Part shown: positions 40,086-52,497 of the stretch, piece after piece | Numbering within the stretch: the stretch's first letter is position 1 | How the letters are laid out: each line of letters starts with the position of its first letter | Assembly (NCBI GenBank): GCA_007922305.1 | Contig: ML677386.1 | Span: 10,521,830 to 10,585,829 of the forward strand | Reading direction: 5' to 3' | Source: Dermatemys mawii | Lineage: Eukaryota; Chordata; Testudines; Dermatemydidae | Length of the DNA: 64,000 nucleotides | The notes under the pieces: model-generated | What the model saw: the letters and a program-made list of their open reading frames with translations, nothing else | What the model was told of the DNA's origin: nothing | Database searches by the model: none | Program-made: the position numbers and the translations under genes

Positions 40086-43010
40086 TATTTTAGGAAGTTG
40101 ATGATAATAAAGTATCAAGGGGGCACTGCTTTGTGGTATTTAGTACTCCTCTTATCATTTTACATAAATAGAGGTGAATATGTATAGAGTGAAGACCAGT
40201 TCTTTTTTAAAAAATGAGTGTAATATTCCTGCAATTTCCAACAATAAAACAACTTACACAATATGCACTGTTAATTTGAATAGGCAGGTTTCTTTTGCTG
40301 GTTTATTCAATTAAAAGTCCTCAAAACCTGAAGCCAATCCAGGTAATAAACTTTCTGTTCCTTCATCAATTTACAATCAAAATGTATCTACTTATTCACT
40401 TAAACTAAGAATTTTAACATCCTCCAGAGTTCAATGCAAAATCTGTTCTCACTTGCACCAGTGAAACTGAGTGGAAATTTTGTCCCTTTGTGTTTAGAGC
40501 AAAGCCAGAGTCCAACTGCTCTAATGCTGTCAAAAATCTTTCATCCTGCATCTGAGAATCTAAATGGGTAGTTGGAAAATAGTGTTGTGTCTGACTTGGG
40601 CATTCCTAATGAATGAAAAGTCGCAAAGCATAGTAGGTGTTATATCACTGTGAGCTGTAGAGGGGGAATTAAGCTGGTAAAGCTCTAGCTAGAGTGAATG
40701 CAGTACAGTGGTCTGCAATGGCTATGTTAGGATGAAGATTAGACTTAATCCTTCACCATCTGTCTTTATTTTGCTAACCTACTTGAGTGGAGACCACAGA
40801 AAGCTCCACAAATCATGTTTTATCCCTTTTATGTGACTAAAGACCGTTTACCAGACAGTATGTAGTGGAACTATTATGTTCACCAATAACAGTCTGCTTT
40901 CCCATTTATTAACCTGGATCACCCTCTTTGTAGGAATTTCCACTTAAAACTAGATAGGCTACAGCATTAACTTTTAAACATTGACACGCACTTAGACTCA
41001 AAGCCAAGTTATTGTGGTGAAGCTTAAATGGATGTCCCTATTGGGTCACTAGGAAAGCGATGATGTTGTTAAAAAGGGCATAGTCCAGATTTCTTTAGCT
41101 GTCTGTGCTGAGAACTTTATCTGAATTAGGCAGAAATATGATAATGGAGAACACATCTCTGAAAGCCATCACTCGCCTTCTCCATAGATCAGCCTTCTTC
41201 ATACAGGTCCCCATGCACCAAATCATTTATTAAACATGTGCTTAGAGTTAAGCACATGCTTATGTGGTTTGCTGAATCAGGGATATAGAGTACAAGAGAA
41301 TCTACTTGCAATGAACGGGACAGTAACTGTTCATAGTGAAGAAAGCACTATATTATTTCAGGGCATTATATTTTGATAACTGCAATCTCAATTACAGTGA
41401 CATTAATGGGAGCATAGCTTGAGTAGAGATTGAGGATTTGTACCATGGACTATAATAAAGTTATTCTGTTTAAAAAACAGACCACACCTTCACTGCTTTA
41501 CTGTGGGGCCAGTCCTATTCTCGTTGTCTTCAATGGAAGTTGGATGAAGCCCTGTTGGAGATTTCGACCTCATTTTGACTCCTTGATAGCGTCTATCTGT
41601 GAACATAATATGAAGTTTTTCTTTTAAGAAGTAAGCAAACTATTGGAACTTTGAAGTTTCTTGGATTAAGAAAATAAAATACATTTGAACAGTTTTTCAG
41701 TTATCTACTAAGCACGGGTCTTCTCTTTGGAAAGGCAGAGAACATGCTACCTACAATAAAGTTATTTTTGACTTGGAAGAGATGGCGACAAGTAATTTAC
41801 ACCATTTTTGTCCTATGCTTATGAACTTAGTCTGAAGTTTAGGCATTGTGGGCTCAATTCACCATAGCTGTGCACCTTGTATAGTCATTTATATCAGTCC
41901 AAAGTGAGTGCAAGCTGGGTATAAAATATTCTTCTTGAAATGACACCTCCAATCTGGAATTGTCAGCTACCACCTTTCATCTTTTTCAGTCATGATGAAG
42001 TTGTAAAACTTCCACTTCCCTTTGGATACCATTCTGTCCGATGCTATTTCTGACATAACTGGCTCTCTTTCTTCCTCTTTCTGATTTGTTTGCACTCTTG
42101 CCTGATAGTATGAATACTGGAAGCAAATCACTCTGTGATCAGCAAGCTCCGTGTCCACAAAAAGATGTTATTCTGTACAAAATGTTACCTTTCTTATCTA
42201 GTAGTATTTACATTCACCTTGAACTGGGTATAAATGACTGCTCAAAGTGCAGAGTAATACTGAATTGGGCCTTTGTGCCAACATCTCATTGTCACTTTTT
42301 GACTTGCACATCAAACTATAGACTTCAAAGAGCTCCCTCTTAGTTTATTTTAGTGTGAGGAGTTTCAGACGAAAGACAGCAGCTTATCAATCAAGTACCC
42401 TTGAAAACATCAGCCAAGGGAAGCACTAGTGTTTAGAAAATAGATCTTAATGCAGTGCATTCCCTTTAATGAGTATGGCTAATTCTCTCAGTCCTCTCAT
42501 ATTCACAGCAGCTCCTTTTGAGTTGAGGCTTGCCAGTTACTTTGAAAACTACTGACTCACTCCAATATCACTTAGGGGCCCCATAATTGAGTGTAGAACA
42601 TCTTCAGCATCAGAGAAAGGCCCTTGTTTGATGCTGTGAAAGGTTACAATCTCTTTATTTTTTGTAATTTACTTTAATCGTTCATGGATCAAAGAAGAGC
42701 CCTCAGATCAGCTCCTTTTTAGAAACACTCACCTCACTTATACCAACTAATTGCAAAGGAAGATATTTGACTTTTTATTTTTAAACTCAGCTTCCAAGAT
42801 AAATCCTCAGACCTTTTCCTGTACTGTTTCACAGGATTTATTTCAACAATATTAACACCATGTTTCACTTCTGCCCCACCCACTATTTCTCATATCTCTT
42901 CTGTTTTAAAAACAAAATAATGCTTTGCATCTTCATAGCACCTTCCAGTCAAACTATTTCAATGCAATTTTAAAACATGAATGTATTAAGTTCAGAGCAC
43001 ACTTCTGAGG
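40086..43010. other. Intergenic DNA
   Basis: No gene or clear repeat. Weak foldback pieces may lie near 41500 and 41850. Confidence 0.45.
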
Positions 43011-43135
43011 CGGGCATTACCCATTTTACAGATGGGGAAATTGAGTCCAGAGAAATTAAGTGATTTTCCCAAGGTCACACAGGTCAAACATACTGATTCC
43101 CAGTTCTGTGCTTTAGCCATCAGACTATTTTGTTT
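43011..43135 (-). repeat. MIR SINE fragment
   Basis: CCATTTTACAGATGGGGAAA, then AAGTGATTTTCCCAAGGTCA and CACAGG are the conserved MIR core in reverse orientation. Confidence 0.75.
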
Positions 43136-43230
43136 GGTTAAATAAAATACACACAACTTGAAAGCAAAGAAAACTAACAGTGATTTGGGGTACCTTGATT
43201 TTTGGATGCTTAATCAGAGACACCATAAAG

Positions 43231-43960
43231 CAGTGGTTAGCAAACTTTAACAACCTATGAACCCCTTTCACTAAAATGTCAAGTCTTGTGAACCCCCTCC
43301 TAAAAAATGAATATTTTCAGGGATTTTCTCCTTTACCTGAGTATAAATTATAAAAGCAGTGATCTTGGAAATATAAAATTTGTTTTTATGACATGCTTAC
43401 TACACACTTTTTATTATTATTTATCATTACAGCATTTTTATTTCATTATGAAAACGGCAACACTTCCAAAATCTTTCGGAGCTTGTATCTCTTGAATAAA
43501 CCTGTTTTAAGACAAAACTCCTATGTTTAATCAAGGAGTATCAGATGTGAAACAGCATGAAGGTATTTAAGAAGCCAACTCAGAGTTCCTCCTACACAAG
43601 CACTCAGGTCTTGAGCAGTCCAGGAAAACAACACCCGTTACAAAGCTTAAACTTGTTCTTCATAATAATTTTTAAAACAATGCTAGCTCCCTATTTAATT
43701 TTAAAAACAGCAAAAAATATCCACCTCTCTTTCCATTTCGTATGAGGAGTCTTGAAGTTTAAATCTCCTCGGTGTGATAGATATGCTCGCTTTGATCTGC
43801 TTAGCTCTTGGAAGTCCAGGGACTCCCGGCTGCTGGCCCCATGCTTCCCTGGATCCCTAGGGACAGCTCTGTCTGCCAGTAGGGAATTTTTTCCTAAGAA
43901 CCCCCCAGTAACATTTCACGAACTCCCAGGGGTTCACAAACCCCAGTTTGGGAACCATTG
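43231..43960. mobile_element. hAT element, CAGTGGTT..CAAACTTT family
   Basis: Ends CAGTGGTTAGCAAACTTT and CCAGTTTGGGAACCATTG, with 8-bp flanks ccataaag / ccttaaag (one mismatch). 730 bp without transposase. It contains tracts such as GAACCCC..TTCACTAAAATG. Confidence 0.85.
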
Positions 43961-44540
43961 CCTTAAAGGGACCATCTTTTCAGAGGGTGAGTGCTCAGAA
44001 ATCTCTGAAAACCAGGCCCGTTTAAGGTGCCACAGGTTGGGCACCCAAAATCACTAAGCACCTTCAAAAATCTTGGCCTCCGCTGTTTTGTTTCTTCCCA
44101 TCACCCACGTTAGTTCTCTGTTTAATCCGTCTCTTCCCTGGCAGATCAGATACCTGCAATAAGTTTAGCAACAAGAAGTTTTAACAAAGTTTTCCTCTTG
44201 TCACTCTTAGTCATTTTGGGCCCGTTGTGAGACATGCCCATTTGTTGTGCATCTTCAAGAGCAAACCACTAGCACTTTGCTCTGGAGAGCAAATTGGACA
44301 CTCAGAGAAATAGGGGCTGCCCCACACATTGTACCTCACACATTTTTTACTTAGCCCTATTTAGTCCCTTTGCAGCCCAGCTTATGAAGTCTGAAAAAAC
44401 TGTTGGAGACAGAGATGGAGATACAACAGAGGATGAGTAGATACACTCACACTCACACTGTATTCCCACTGGCTCTTACATACCCAATAGGTTGTCCAGA
44501 AGTCACTTCACTCCCAGTTGCTGTTCCTACGTAGTTAACT

Positions 44541-44675
44541 TAGGGTGACCAGATGTCCTGATTTTATAGGGACAGTCCTGATTTTTGGGTCTCTCTCTTA
44601 TATAGGCTCCTATTCCCCCACCCCGCCCTCCCACTCCCTGACCCAATTTTGCACATTTGCTGTCTGGCCACCCTA
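44541..44675. mobile_element. hAT MITE, TAGGGTGACCAGA family, copy 2
   Basis: 135 bp with ends TAGGGTGACCAGATGTCC and GCTGTCTGGCCACCCTA and exact duplications agttaact (44533-44540 and 44676-44683). Orientation opposite to the copy at 26688. Confidence 0.93.
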
Positions 44676-44683
44676 AGTTAACT

Positions 44684-47600
44684 CCAGGTGGTCTGCTAAA
44701 GAGAGACAGTGTATATTTTTATCTCCAACATCATTTATTACTTTGCTCCTCATTCCTTTACCTTCCTACCACCTCATGCCTGAACACTCCCTTTTTTATG
44801 TCTCTCCCACTCTTGTCTCTGTGCCTTTTCCATGTTCTTCCTTAGGTCTGGAACATACCATACGAGGCAGAAAACCCAGCTCCCCCTTGGTCTGAGATCC
44901 TCAGCAGCTGCAGACACAACAACCTATCTCAACCAGCCAGGGACCAATAAATTTGCCAAAGAGTTACTCCTTATAGATTTATATTAGCTGATGTATATGG
45001 AAAGTCATCTTTCTAGACCCTGGCAATTCCAAATGTTTAAAAAAAAAAAACACAAAGCAAGCCTGAAACATGTATTTATTCATTTAATTATTTAAACAGT
45101 ATGCACATGAGCTAATCCCTAAACACCAACCCCAATTCTGTGCTTCTCTCTCCGTCACCAAAGGGCCCTCCGAAGGTCAGATATGCATTAGTTATCTACT
45201 TCTACCTGGATGCCCAAAAGTGCCTAAATAATCTCATTGAAGCCAAGGGTTGCCGGATTGAGCCCCGCCCCTTACATTGTATGATCCACAAGGCAGAAGC
45301 CAGCGTATTGTGTCTTACACAGCATGAGCACTATCAGTTTTAAAAATAAAGACATGATAATAAGAATGACAAGATTACTCAAACACACAGTGGGAGCCCT
45401 ATGATTTTACAGGCATATAGGATCAGGGCATTTGAAAGCATCACACATATATTCTTACAATAGAGATGGTCTTTTATTTAAAAAAAAAAACCCCAAACAT
45501 GTGGAGTGGTATTTTCAAAAGCACTCAGCATTGACCCAACTCTCCCATTAAAGTCACCCTTGAGTGTTTGATATATGCTTAATAAACATTTCTCCTTGAG
45601 GATCTGACAGTTTTTCTTTTAAATTTGAAACCAACTTTGCAGCCCACGGCCATAATAGTCATTATTGTAAGTTTGCAGTCTAGTTTTCCTCTAGATCTGC
45701 TAGAGCTACCTTACAATTATCTACAATCTGTGCCTTTTAAAATGATATTTGCAGCTCCAGGTGTCAATTTTTCCTCACCTATCTATCTAGATCTATAACC
45801 CCACACAGACACATCCAAACTCCTAATGTTCAGTTAGCCCTATATATAAATTCTCAGAAGAGAAATTATATAGAGCTGATCTGGAGTGATCATAGTTACC
45901 AGGCCAAAATGTATGTGCAAAAGTTTTCCCCTACCCTTCAGCTTAGATGCTTTCATGTACAAAACTACTTCTTGCACCTAAAGTCCTGAATTATATTTCT
46001 GCATACTTTAGGACAGACAATATTTAAATACCAAACAGACACTCGTGCTAGTGGAACTATATGGCATTTTTTAAAGTGCAGTTCTACTCTGAAGAACAAA
46101 TCTGTAAAAAATGGCACTAAGGTTTGGAAGCGGTTCCAAGTTTCTTCTCTCTCAGTAGTTCCATATCAAATCTACCCCATTTCCATGATTCAACTCAACT
46201 TGCACTCTGAAAAACCAAGTCATGTTCTTTCCGGCTTGTGGGTCATCACTAATAATGAAGATACTGCAACTGGATCTTAGTTAATAGCTCTGTTGATATG
46301 CAATGCAAAACAGAATCCAGCTCACTTTCAAATAGCTGTGTTGGGTCTACAGAGCTAACAAAAAATACAAATTAGTAAAAACTTATTTTTGTCAGTAAAA
46401 GAACCAGACAAATAAAACAAAATGAGCAGATCTGGTGATTAATAAGGTGACATTTTTACATACCCCTAAGTATGGCTTAAATATTTCCCACAAAAGAGAA
46501 ACCTTAATATTACAGTCATGTAAAATATACATTAGCTAGAGCACCTTCCACAAGGAGCAGAACTTGTTCTACATTACTCACTGCTCTTTTCATTTATGAC
46601 TCCAAACCAGGGAGTCGCAAAATATATTTAAGAAATAGGGAATTGAGGGGGAAGAGATTAAAGGAAACAAACAAGTGCATGAAAAAGGGGCTCAGTCTAC
46701 TACTGCGATTACAAGAAAACTCCTGCAGATGGCACATGAAAACCATCATGAGAGGTTATGTTCAGACTTTGTTTCCCTTGTGGATAACAGCCTTTAAGAA
46801 ATAGGTTCCAGTGTCTTAGTACTTGCAGCACATGATATATTTTAAACATAAATAGGATCAGTATTTCCTAGTCTTTAATTTTGTTAAGGTTTTCAAAAAG
46901 TAAAGTGAAATAATGCAAAAGCCATTTTGAATGAAAAGTCAAATTCACCCTCTATTGTTAAAACTAAAATGTAGGGGATTTTGCTCTAAAGCCCATTGAA
47001 ATCAGAGGATCTTTGCAATAAAGATTACTTTGACCAGCCAAGATACTGAAATGAGAATTTTTTGCAGTTATTTGGATTTATTGCCAGAACAAGTGGATAA
47101 GCAGCAGCACCTTTCAAGCATGCCCCAACATATTGCTTTGCTCAATTGCCTAGACATGATAGAGATAGGAGAAGGAACATTCCATATCTTTACCATACTG
47201 TGTCAAGTAACTTCTTTTTCAGGAGAATCAATGAGGACCCAGAATTCAGGGATTCACCAGATTTGATTTCAAGTGATTTATGGTCATAGAGGTTGACATT
47301 TCATTTTTATCAGGGTTATCCTTAAAATACAGTTTTTACTTTTAAAACCTTGCATATGGCAAGTCAAAACAGAAACTAAACAAGCAAGAGGAGAGCCATA
47401 CTACATGTCAGAGGTGTCCAACATTTTCAGCCTAAGAGCCAAGATATTATAGCATACAACTTCACTGCAGGCTGCTATTGGGAATTTTGTGGTACACCAG
47501 TCACACAGGCTCTACAGATTCCAGGCCTCGGTGGGTTCCTGTACACTCATATATTTCAGACAAGCAACAAGATTATTTTACTCAAAAGGACAAAAAATAA

Positions 47601-47876
47601 ACATGCAATAACCTAGGCACAATTACTTTCACAGTTGAACAAAGATCAACCCACCAGTTCTGCACCCAATCCCTATGGGCAGCTCTGCATGAGGCTTATA
47701 ATAACTTTACCTCCTACAGTTCCTCAGGCTTAGTGCCATGATAGGTAATTCTATCTACCCTCTCCCAGAGGCAATGAAGCACTGGCCTGCAGACCACATT
47801 GGCTAGAGTTCAGTACTTTTGTCTGTGGTCTCATTGGGGTCTATCCATGCCATCCTCCTGAGTCCTGCCATGCAGT
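44684..47876. other. Intergenic DNA
   Basis: AT-rich with two A-runs (45040, 45480). A hAT-like left end (CAGAGGTGTCCAAC at 47409) without a matching right end is the only hint of a repeat. Confidence 0.45.
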
Positions 47877-48370
47877 TTGGGGTTGCCAACTTTCTACCTG
47901 CACAAAACTGAACACTCTTACCCCACCCCTGCCCCTTTTCTGAGGCCCTACCCCTACTCACTCTATCCCCCTCCTTCTGTCGCTCACTCTCCCCACTCTC
48001 ACTCGCTCGTTTTCACCGGGTTGGCTCAGGAGGTTGGGGTGTGGAAGGGGGTGAGGGCTCCGGCTGGGGATGTGGGCTCCAGGGTGGGGCCAGAAATGAG
48101 GAGTTCAGGATGTGGGAGGGAGCTCCAGACTGAGGTAGTGGGTTGCAATGCGAGAGGCAGTCAGGGCTCCGGCTAGGGGTGTGGGCTCTGAGGTGGAGCC
48201 AGGGATGAGTGGTTTGGGAGCAGAATGGGGCTACAGGCTGAGGGGTGAAGCCAAGGGGCTCAGAGTACAGGAGGGAGTGACAAATGAGACGGGGGGTTGC
48301 AGTGTGTGAAGGGGGGTACGGGCTCTGGGCTCAGGCTCTGGGCTCTTCTGTGGGGTCGGGGATGAGGGAC
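47877..48370. mobile_element. GC-rich element fragment (GGGTTGCCAACTTTCT family)
   Basis: Begins GGGGTTGCCAACTTTCTAC and continues with C-rich then G-rich, loosely tandem units (GGGCTCCGGCT, GTGGGCTC, AGGGATGAG), typical of a turtle DNA-transposon family. Ends not resolved. Confidence 0.5.
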
Positions 48371-48563
48371 TTTCTTTTTAATTATATGGTAAAATGAGAA
48401 AATAAGCAATTTTTCAGTAATAGTGTGCTGTGACACTTTTGTATTTTTATGTCTGATTTTGTAAGCAAGTAGTTTTTAAGTGAGGTGTAACTTGGGCGTA
48501 CAGAAGACAAATCAGAATTCTAAAAGGGGTACAGTAGTCTGGAAAGATTGAGAACCACTGGCC
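48371..48563. mobile_element. hAT right-end fragment (GATTGAGAACCACTG)
   Basis: AAAAGGGGTACAGTAGTCTG and GAAAGATTGAGAACCACTG form the terminus of a CAGTGGTTCTCAA hAT; the left end is missing. Confidence 0.6.
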
Positions 48564-49398
48564 TAAACTACTTGATTGGGCTGATGTGTTTTACTTCTGG
48601 GCCCAAAATTCACACTGAACAGGGAATGCAGGATGGAGTGTGGATCACCTTTTTAATGGCCACAGAAGTCATCCCCATTGGCCTATTACACTCAAGGTAG
48701 CCCCAAAGCACTTTGTAAACTAATGAGTGAAATACTGGTAGGGATACGATTGCATAGGCAAACAAAGCAACCACTATGTACTCAACAATAGTACACTTTG
48801 ACACTAGAGCAACCTTGACACTAGAGACTGTGTATGCATATAGTTTACAAATATCCTCAGAGATCAGAAAGTCCCACAGCAGCCCTCCCCCATCATACCA
48901 ACTACTGAACATACGTTTCCAATTGAAGACTCCTTTATCATACAGAAGTTGAGATTTATCATTATTTTCTCTGGAACATTTTGGCCTGCTGGGCACACAA
49001 CAGCATGTTTTTATGCACACACAGTAATGCTCACTCAGCAGACATCAAAAAAAAATTTTTAAATCTATTTCTAAATTTTTTTCAACTAAAGGAAAATGTG
49101 AAGGCATAAATTCTAAAGTAAGTGATAAAGAAAAAGAGAAAAAACTGGTTGTGGTAGCTTCTTGAAACAAAATAGGGAAGTGTTGATATATTGAATGTTA
49201 ATGGTCTTGAACAGGATTTAAAGCAACTTAAACTGCATGGATGAAGAAAATGACCAACAAAATACTGAAGATTCTCCTGTTAACTGAAGTCTTTGAAGAG
49301 ATCCCAAACCACTCAAAAGTATATTACTTGACATACTTGCCTTAGACCTTCAGATCAAACCTTCCTCTCTATGGAACCTAAGGAACTAGAAATTCCAT

Positions 49399-49475
49399 GG
49401 GCCAGATCGTCAGCTGGTGTAAATCTATTGACTGTGATGGAGCTATTCAATTATACCAGCAGAGAATCTGGCCCC
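49399..49475. repeat. Foldback MITE (GGGCCAGAT...ATCTGGCCCC)
   Basis: Arms GGGCCAGATCGTCAGCTGGT and ACCAGCAGAGAATCTGGCCC pair imperfectly around a short centre with TGTAAAT. Confidence 0.65.
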
Positions 49476-50658
49476 ATGAGTTTGGATTTGTGGAATTTCT
49501 ACTTGGACATTTCCTAAGGGTTGCCTTGTCCCTCTGCATTACAAGCAGAGTTCAAGGCCCCAAAATGGGACAAAGAAGTAAACGGAATGATCCGCCAAAG
49601 GCCAGAATTCAGTGTACAAAAGCCCTGGTACTCCATGCTACTTCCCAGGTGCTGAGATCCTATTCCTGTGGAGGAATACTTTCCCCACTTCTACAAGCCC
49701 TCATGGTGGGTGGCATGGGAAATGGCATATGTAAATGCTAACCCCTTCAGCGTTAATTTACACCAGGAATGAGAGGGGACAAAGCCAAAGAGAGCAGGTG
49801 TCTCTCCAATCTTCGTTCTGGCCAACCCCCACCCCATCTACAAAGCAGCACACCTGGGGAGCACCCACAGGAGGGTTTCCATAGGATCAGGGGAAGGATA
49901 AGTCATGCATTGAAACCTCTCTTTTCCCTCCCCCATCCCAGATCCCCTAATTCGCTACTCATGATAGAGGAAAGAATAGTCTATGCTTCGGTAATGAGAA
50001 TCAACACTGTAAAATAATACATAGAATTTCTAGAGTGAGTGACTGAGGAAAGTGAGTTCAGAAATTCTGTCTGAAATTTTCAAAGGATGAAATTCACCCC
50101 GTGCAAAGAGTTTGCAGTAGCCTCTATGCACCATTTAAACCCTATGCCAAGTTGGAAGACATCTATATAGCTTTGTGTGGGCACTTGGGTGAAATTCACC
50201 TAAAAGGCACAGTTAGGAAGGAGACCTTATGAAGAATGATTGTTACCTATATATTTGTCTTTGCAGAGGCATGAACTTAATTATTTAATAGTTCTTTTCC
50301 ACTGCTGACTATTGTGATACCATATGCTGTAGATCATACTAACAAAATAAATGCTTTGGAGTATTTTTTTTTTCTTAGTCTCTTTATGTCAGGACCCAAA
50401 TCTAAACCATGTTTGGTTAACATATATCTGGATAATGAAAAAGAAACTTACTCTAAAATTAGCTACTAATTATTGATAGGACACTCGTCATGTCAATCTT
50501 CTACTCAATATCTCAGTAGAATGACTGAATCAGGCAACACCCTTGTGAGAAAATTCATTTGTCATAAACATCCTCTTTTTTTGTAATACACCCCAAGGCC
50601 TAACAAGCAATACAACTGTGATCAAACTGCCTGGGGCATCCTCTGAAAGAAACAGCAT

Positions 50659-50757
50659 GGGCTGGATTCTGAGCTCACTTATACTGAAGTGAATCAGGCC
50701 TAATGCCATGAAATCAGTGGAGTTAAACCATTGCAAACAAGAGAAGAATCAAGCCCT
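50659..50757. repeat. Foldback MITE (GGGCTGGATTCT...GAATCAAGCCCT)
   Basis: Arms GGGCTGGATTCTGAGC and GAAGAATCAAGCCC pair imperfectly. It contains GAAATCAGTGGAGTTAAACC, the hallmark core of this old family. Confidence 0.65.
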
Positions 50758-52279
50758 AGGAATCTAATTCCATGATGAAATTGCTAGTGTAAATAATGAG
50801 TGGTGTTGTTCAACCTTTTTCCTTTTCCAAAGTGCTTTTAATGAATAATGAATTTTATGAATAAGCTTTAATGAATGACTGAATACATTTTAATGACTAA
50901 ACTAATAAGATCATAAGTTAGAGTGCTTTCCTTCTGGCTTTCCTCTCCTCCTTCATCCCCTCCCCTGCAAACACACACACAAGCCCCCTTTTAAAATTTC
51001 ACATCAATCAGAGGAACAAGCTGGGGGTGGTGACAAGGGGCTACCAAACTGCAAAAGTGCACAGGATGCACTCAAGGAAAAAGAACAGCCCCTGTTTACT
51101 GTAAATATGTGAGATATTCTCCAAGACAACAAGCATTTGAATGGAACTAACATTTAAGCATTTATTTCATTGATGGTTTTTTCTGAGACATTAAAATCCA
51201 TACATGTCAATCAAGCAAGCCCGAGGAGGGTTGTTTAATGAATCCTCTTACTGGCAGTTTAATGTAGTGTATAAGGAATTCCTACTGGAGGTCAGAGAGT
51301 CTTTTGTGAGCTTGTGTATTGTCAAATAATAATAGGATTTAAATAGAGTAACACTTCGCACTTCTATATTGCTTTCCATATGAGGACTTTAAAGCACTTC
51401 AAACATTAATGACTTAACCTCCTAGCATCCTTGAGAATACATTATACAGGTGGAAGGAAAATGGGGCATAGGGAGATTAAGGCCCAAATTTTCAAAGTGT
51501 TCACCAATTCTGAGTGCCTGATGACAAGCAGCTTCTCAGATCTGCCGACCATCTGCAGTTCCCAATGACTTCAAACAGCGTTGTGTGTTCAGGGCCTCTG
51601 AAAACTGAGCCCCTAGTTAACTCAAGCTGGGCACCTAAAAATGCCCATAATTAGCAGGCATTTCTGAAAGTCTGAACCCACAGGTTCTGACTACCTTGCA
51701 GCTAGGAGATGTGATTCCCAGCAGCAGGGATAGAAAGACTAGCACCAGCTCTGCAATGGGAATGTTGCAGCATAGGTGGCAGTTTGGGCCAAGCCCCTGA
51801 GTCCAAGCCCAACCAACCCTCTGGGGCCAAGCCCAGCAGCTCACCCAAGTTGTTGCCTGTGTTGCAACATCCACCCTGCTATTTTTTCACACACTAGCTC
51901 GAGCAGAGCTAATGCCAGTGTGTCTACGCACACTGGAAATCACACCTCCCAGCTGCAACAGTGACTTAACCAGAGTCACACAGATAACACTGCTCTACAG
52001 CCAAAATGCTTCTGAAATAAATGTAGTCAAACTTTACTAATTCTGGGTCACTGAGAACGTAAATGATGCTTAAAATTGTTGATTGGCTCTAGTTTTCAAG
52101 ATATGCTATTGGGTCAGTATATACGACCCTTGACATGGGAATGGCGGAGGATAAGTGAGTTATAAAGGGAAGGGATCTCAATTTAAACCAGAAATGACTA
52201 AAATACATCTTTGACTGGATCTATGAATAAATCTATGACTGGGTTTGGACAGTACTTGCTTTTTAGGCAAAACAATGAA

Positions 52280-52360
52280 TGATGCAATCTGAAGCTGGTA
52301 TTGCGTCATACATGCTATGAATTGCATCATGTTATTCCTAGAAGTCATGGATGATGCAAT
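52280..52360. promoter_or_regulatory. Cluster of four ATF4-C/EBP composite (CARE) matches
   Basis: TGATGCAAT occurs at 52280-52288 and 52352-52360, its reverse complement ATTGCATCA at 52321-52329, and the variant ATTGCGTCA (TGACGCAAT) at 52300-52308. TGATGCAAT is the known amino-acid-response element core used by the CHOP promoter. The cluster lies 138-218 bp upstream of the transposase ATG, inside the transposon. The repeats could instead be binding sites for the transposase itself. Confidence 0.5.
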
Positions 52361-52497
52361 CATAATGAAGCTTACATCACTCTGCTGAACAAATTGCCCT
52401 ATATCAGCTCTAGAAATCATACAGTGTCATGCTCTCTTATTTGTCAGTGTTTGATTTTGCAAAGGAACACATTTCTGTTTAGCCAAAGTGAGCAGAG

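Larger units (their letters stand above)
48564..51980. other. Intergenic DNA
   Basis: Contains the foldback repeats at 49399, 50659 and 51481 and a MIR-like core at about 51960-51982 (GTGACTTAACCAGAGTCACA). The open frame 48610-49020 (minus, 136 codons) has no recognisable motif and is not called. Confidence 0.45.

Noticed and set aside
47409..48563. One continuous hAT from CAGAGGTGTCCAAC to GAGAACCACTG
   Set aside because: The ends belong to different families and the flanks do not form an 8-bp duplication; treated as separate fragments.
48610..49020. 136-codon minus-strand frame
   Set aside because: No motif, poor similarity to anything recognised, no splice context; chance frame in intergenic DNA.
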